Positions 63,236-64,000 of a DNA stretch of 64,000 nt are shown here, piece by piece. The stretch spans positions 62,001-126,000 of the forward strand of contig UCMW01000007.1 of assembly GCA_900473745.1 (NCBI GenBank). Reading direction: 5' to 3'. Source of the DNA: Hyphomicrobiales bacterium (GTDB lineage Bacteria; Pseudomonadota; Alphaproteobacteria; Rhizobiales; Rhizobiaceae). The notes beneath the pieces were generated by a model that had not been told where the DNA came from, searched no databases, and was given only the letters and a program-made list of their open reading frames with translations. Within the stretch, counting starts at the first letter, position 1, and each line of letters begins with the position of its first letter. A program made the position numbers and the translations under genes.

Positions 63236-64000
63236 CCACGAGCACGCGACTTCAATCTCCTCACGACCATGTCTTCCTTGGCGACAATCACGCACGCAAT
63301 GAGCGCCGTACCTGGCTCGTGATTGTGATTACCGCGACTATGATGGTGATCGAGATCGCTGCCGGCTCGGTGTACGGCTCGATGGCGCTGGTGGCTGACG
63401 GCTGGCACATGTCAACCCACGCGGCCGCGATGTTGATTGCAGCCCTTGCCTACATGTTCGCGCGGAAGAATGCCCGCAACCCCCGTTTCACTTTTGGCAC
63501 AGGCAAGCTCGGTGACCTTGCGGCGTTCGGAAGTGCTGTGGTCCTGGCGCTGATTGCTCTGTTGATCGGCTGGGAGAGTTTGATGCGCCTCTACAGTCCT
63601 GTGGCAATCGATTTCCCGCAGGCGATCACGGTGGCGGTGGTTGGCCTTGGCGTGAACCTGCTCTGTGCATGGCTTCTGCGCGACGATCACACGCATCACC
63701 ACCACGGACATGACCACCGTCACGCCCACGATCATGACGACGACCGCCATGTGCACCATCATCCCGCTGCCACCGACAACAATCTCCGTGCTGCCTATCT
63801 TCACGTCCTCGCGGACGCTTTGACGTCCGTCCTTGCCATCGCGGCACTCATTCTCGGAAGCCTCTACGGCTGGAACTGGATGGACCCAGCGATGGGTATC
63901 GTCGGAGGACTGGTTATTGCGCGCTGGTCGTGGGGGTTGATGCGGGATACGGGCGCGGTCCTGCTTGACTACCTCCCGCCGCATGAGGACCTGCCACAAG
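63232..64000 (+). CDS. dmeF: Cation diffusion facilitator DmeF, 5' part
   Basis: The visible 256 residues belong to a CDF-family exporter; the gene continues past the right edge. The N-terminus has a short His/Asp stretch, TM1-TM2 with SMALVADGWHMSTHAAAM (metal-site Asp/His pairs) and YMFARKNARNPRFTFGTGKLGDLAAF. A large His-rich loop (HHHHGHDHRHAHDHDDD at about 163-180) lies before TM5 with HVLADALTSVLAI. DmeF exports Co and Ni using the proton gradient. It is controlled by DmeR. Confidence 0.93.
   Translation, partial: MTTSTRLQSPHDHVFLGDNHARNERRTWLVIVITATMMVIEIAAGSVYGSMALVADGWHMSTHAAAMLIAALAYMFARKNARNPRFTFGTGKLGDLAAFGSAVVLALIALLIGWESLMRLYSPVAIDFPQAITVAVVGLGVNLLCAWLLRDDHTHHHHGHDHRHAHDHDDDRHVHHHPAATDNNLRAAYLHVLADALTSVLAIAALILGSLYGWNWMDPAMGIVGGLVIARWSWGLMRDTGAVLLDYLPPHEDLPQ

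Overview
This window comes from the chromosome of an alphaproteobacterium, most likely a member of the Rhizobiaceae (Rhizobium/Agrobacterium group). The evidence is a high-GC sequence, a BacA/SbmA peptide transporter, a type II glutamine synthetase with a sigma-54/NtrC-type promoter region and a divergent DUF2735 gene, a rhizobial-type BdhA, a DmeRF metal-efflux pair and short palindromic mosaic repeats of the kind found between rhizobial genes.

1-11 kb holds mixed core genes: the 5' end of a GH13 glucosidase, a glycosyltransferase behind a PHO-box-like site, the GTPase Der with a YfgM-like TPR protein, a palindromic element, NnrU, a secreted deacetylase, BacA, an MFS transporter, a second-type methionine aminopeptidase and a luciferase-like flavin oxidoreductase. 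11-33.6 kb is dominated by purine breakdown. XdhA/XdhB/XdhC oxidise hypoxanthine and xanthine, GuaD feeds in guanine, PuuD (a membrane urate hydroxylase with a cytochrome c tail) oxidises urate, UraH and UraD convert the product to allantoin, PuuE opens allantoin, and AllA acts on ureidoglycolate. Two GcvA-like LysR regulators, a DUF1989 protein, a metallophosphoesterase and a HepT/MntA toxin-antitoxin pair are interleaved. Glutamine synthetase II sits in the middle and can assimilate the released ammonia. No allantoate-degrading enzyme or urease is visible here.

33.7-47 kb holds a split MnmC system (an FAD oxidoreductase and a divergent MnmD methyltransferase), a large six-PAS hybrid histidine kinase, a pyrrolysine-free MttB-family methyltransferase, a WYL regulator with a monooxygenase and an AlkC-like repair protein, a small PepSY protein, a DEAD-box helicase and an EamA transporter. 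47-51 kb holds a circularly permuted ATP-grasp / alpha-E / transglutaminase cluster, a predicted peptide-ligation system of unknown product, followed by a J-domain-like protein and a MarR regulator.

51.9-64 kb starts with tRNA-Arg(CCG) and has accessory character: gene-poor sequence, an N-terminally truncated membrane-anchor remnant, a VIT-family transporter, and a five-gene operon (PepSY, Asp-rich secreted protein, DUF2271, PepSY-flavodoxin-reductase fusion, ApbE) divergent from a two-component system. The DUF2271 protein carries an ApbE-type flavinylation motif, so this looks like a transmembrane flavin electron-transfer system. The window ends with a soluble PAS chemoreceptor and dmeRF. 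The strongest candidates for under-described biology are this flavinylated redox operon with its acidic sensor, the ATP-grasp/alpha-E/transglutaminase cluster, and the composite palindrome inserted between xdhA and xdhB.
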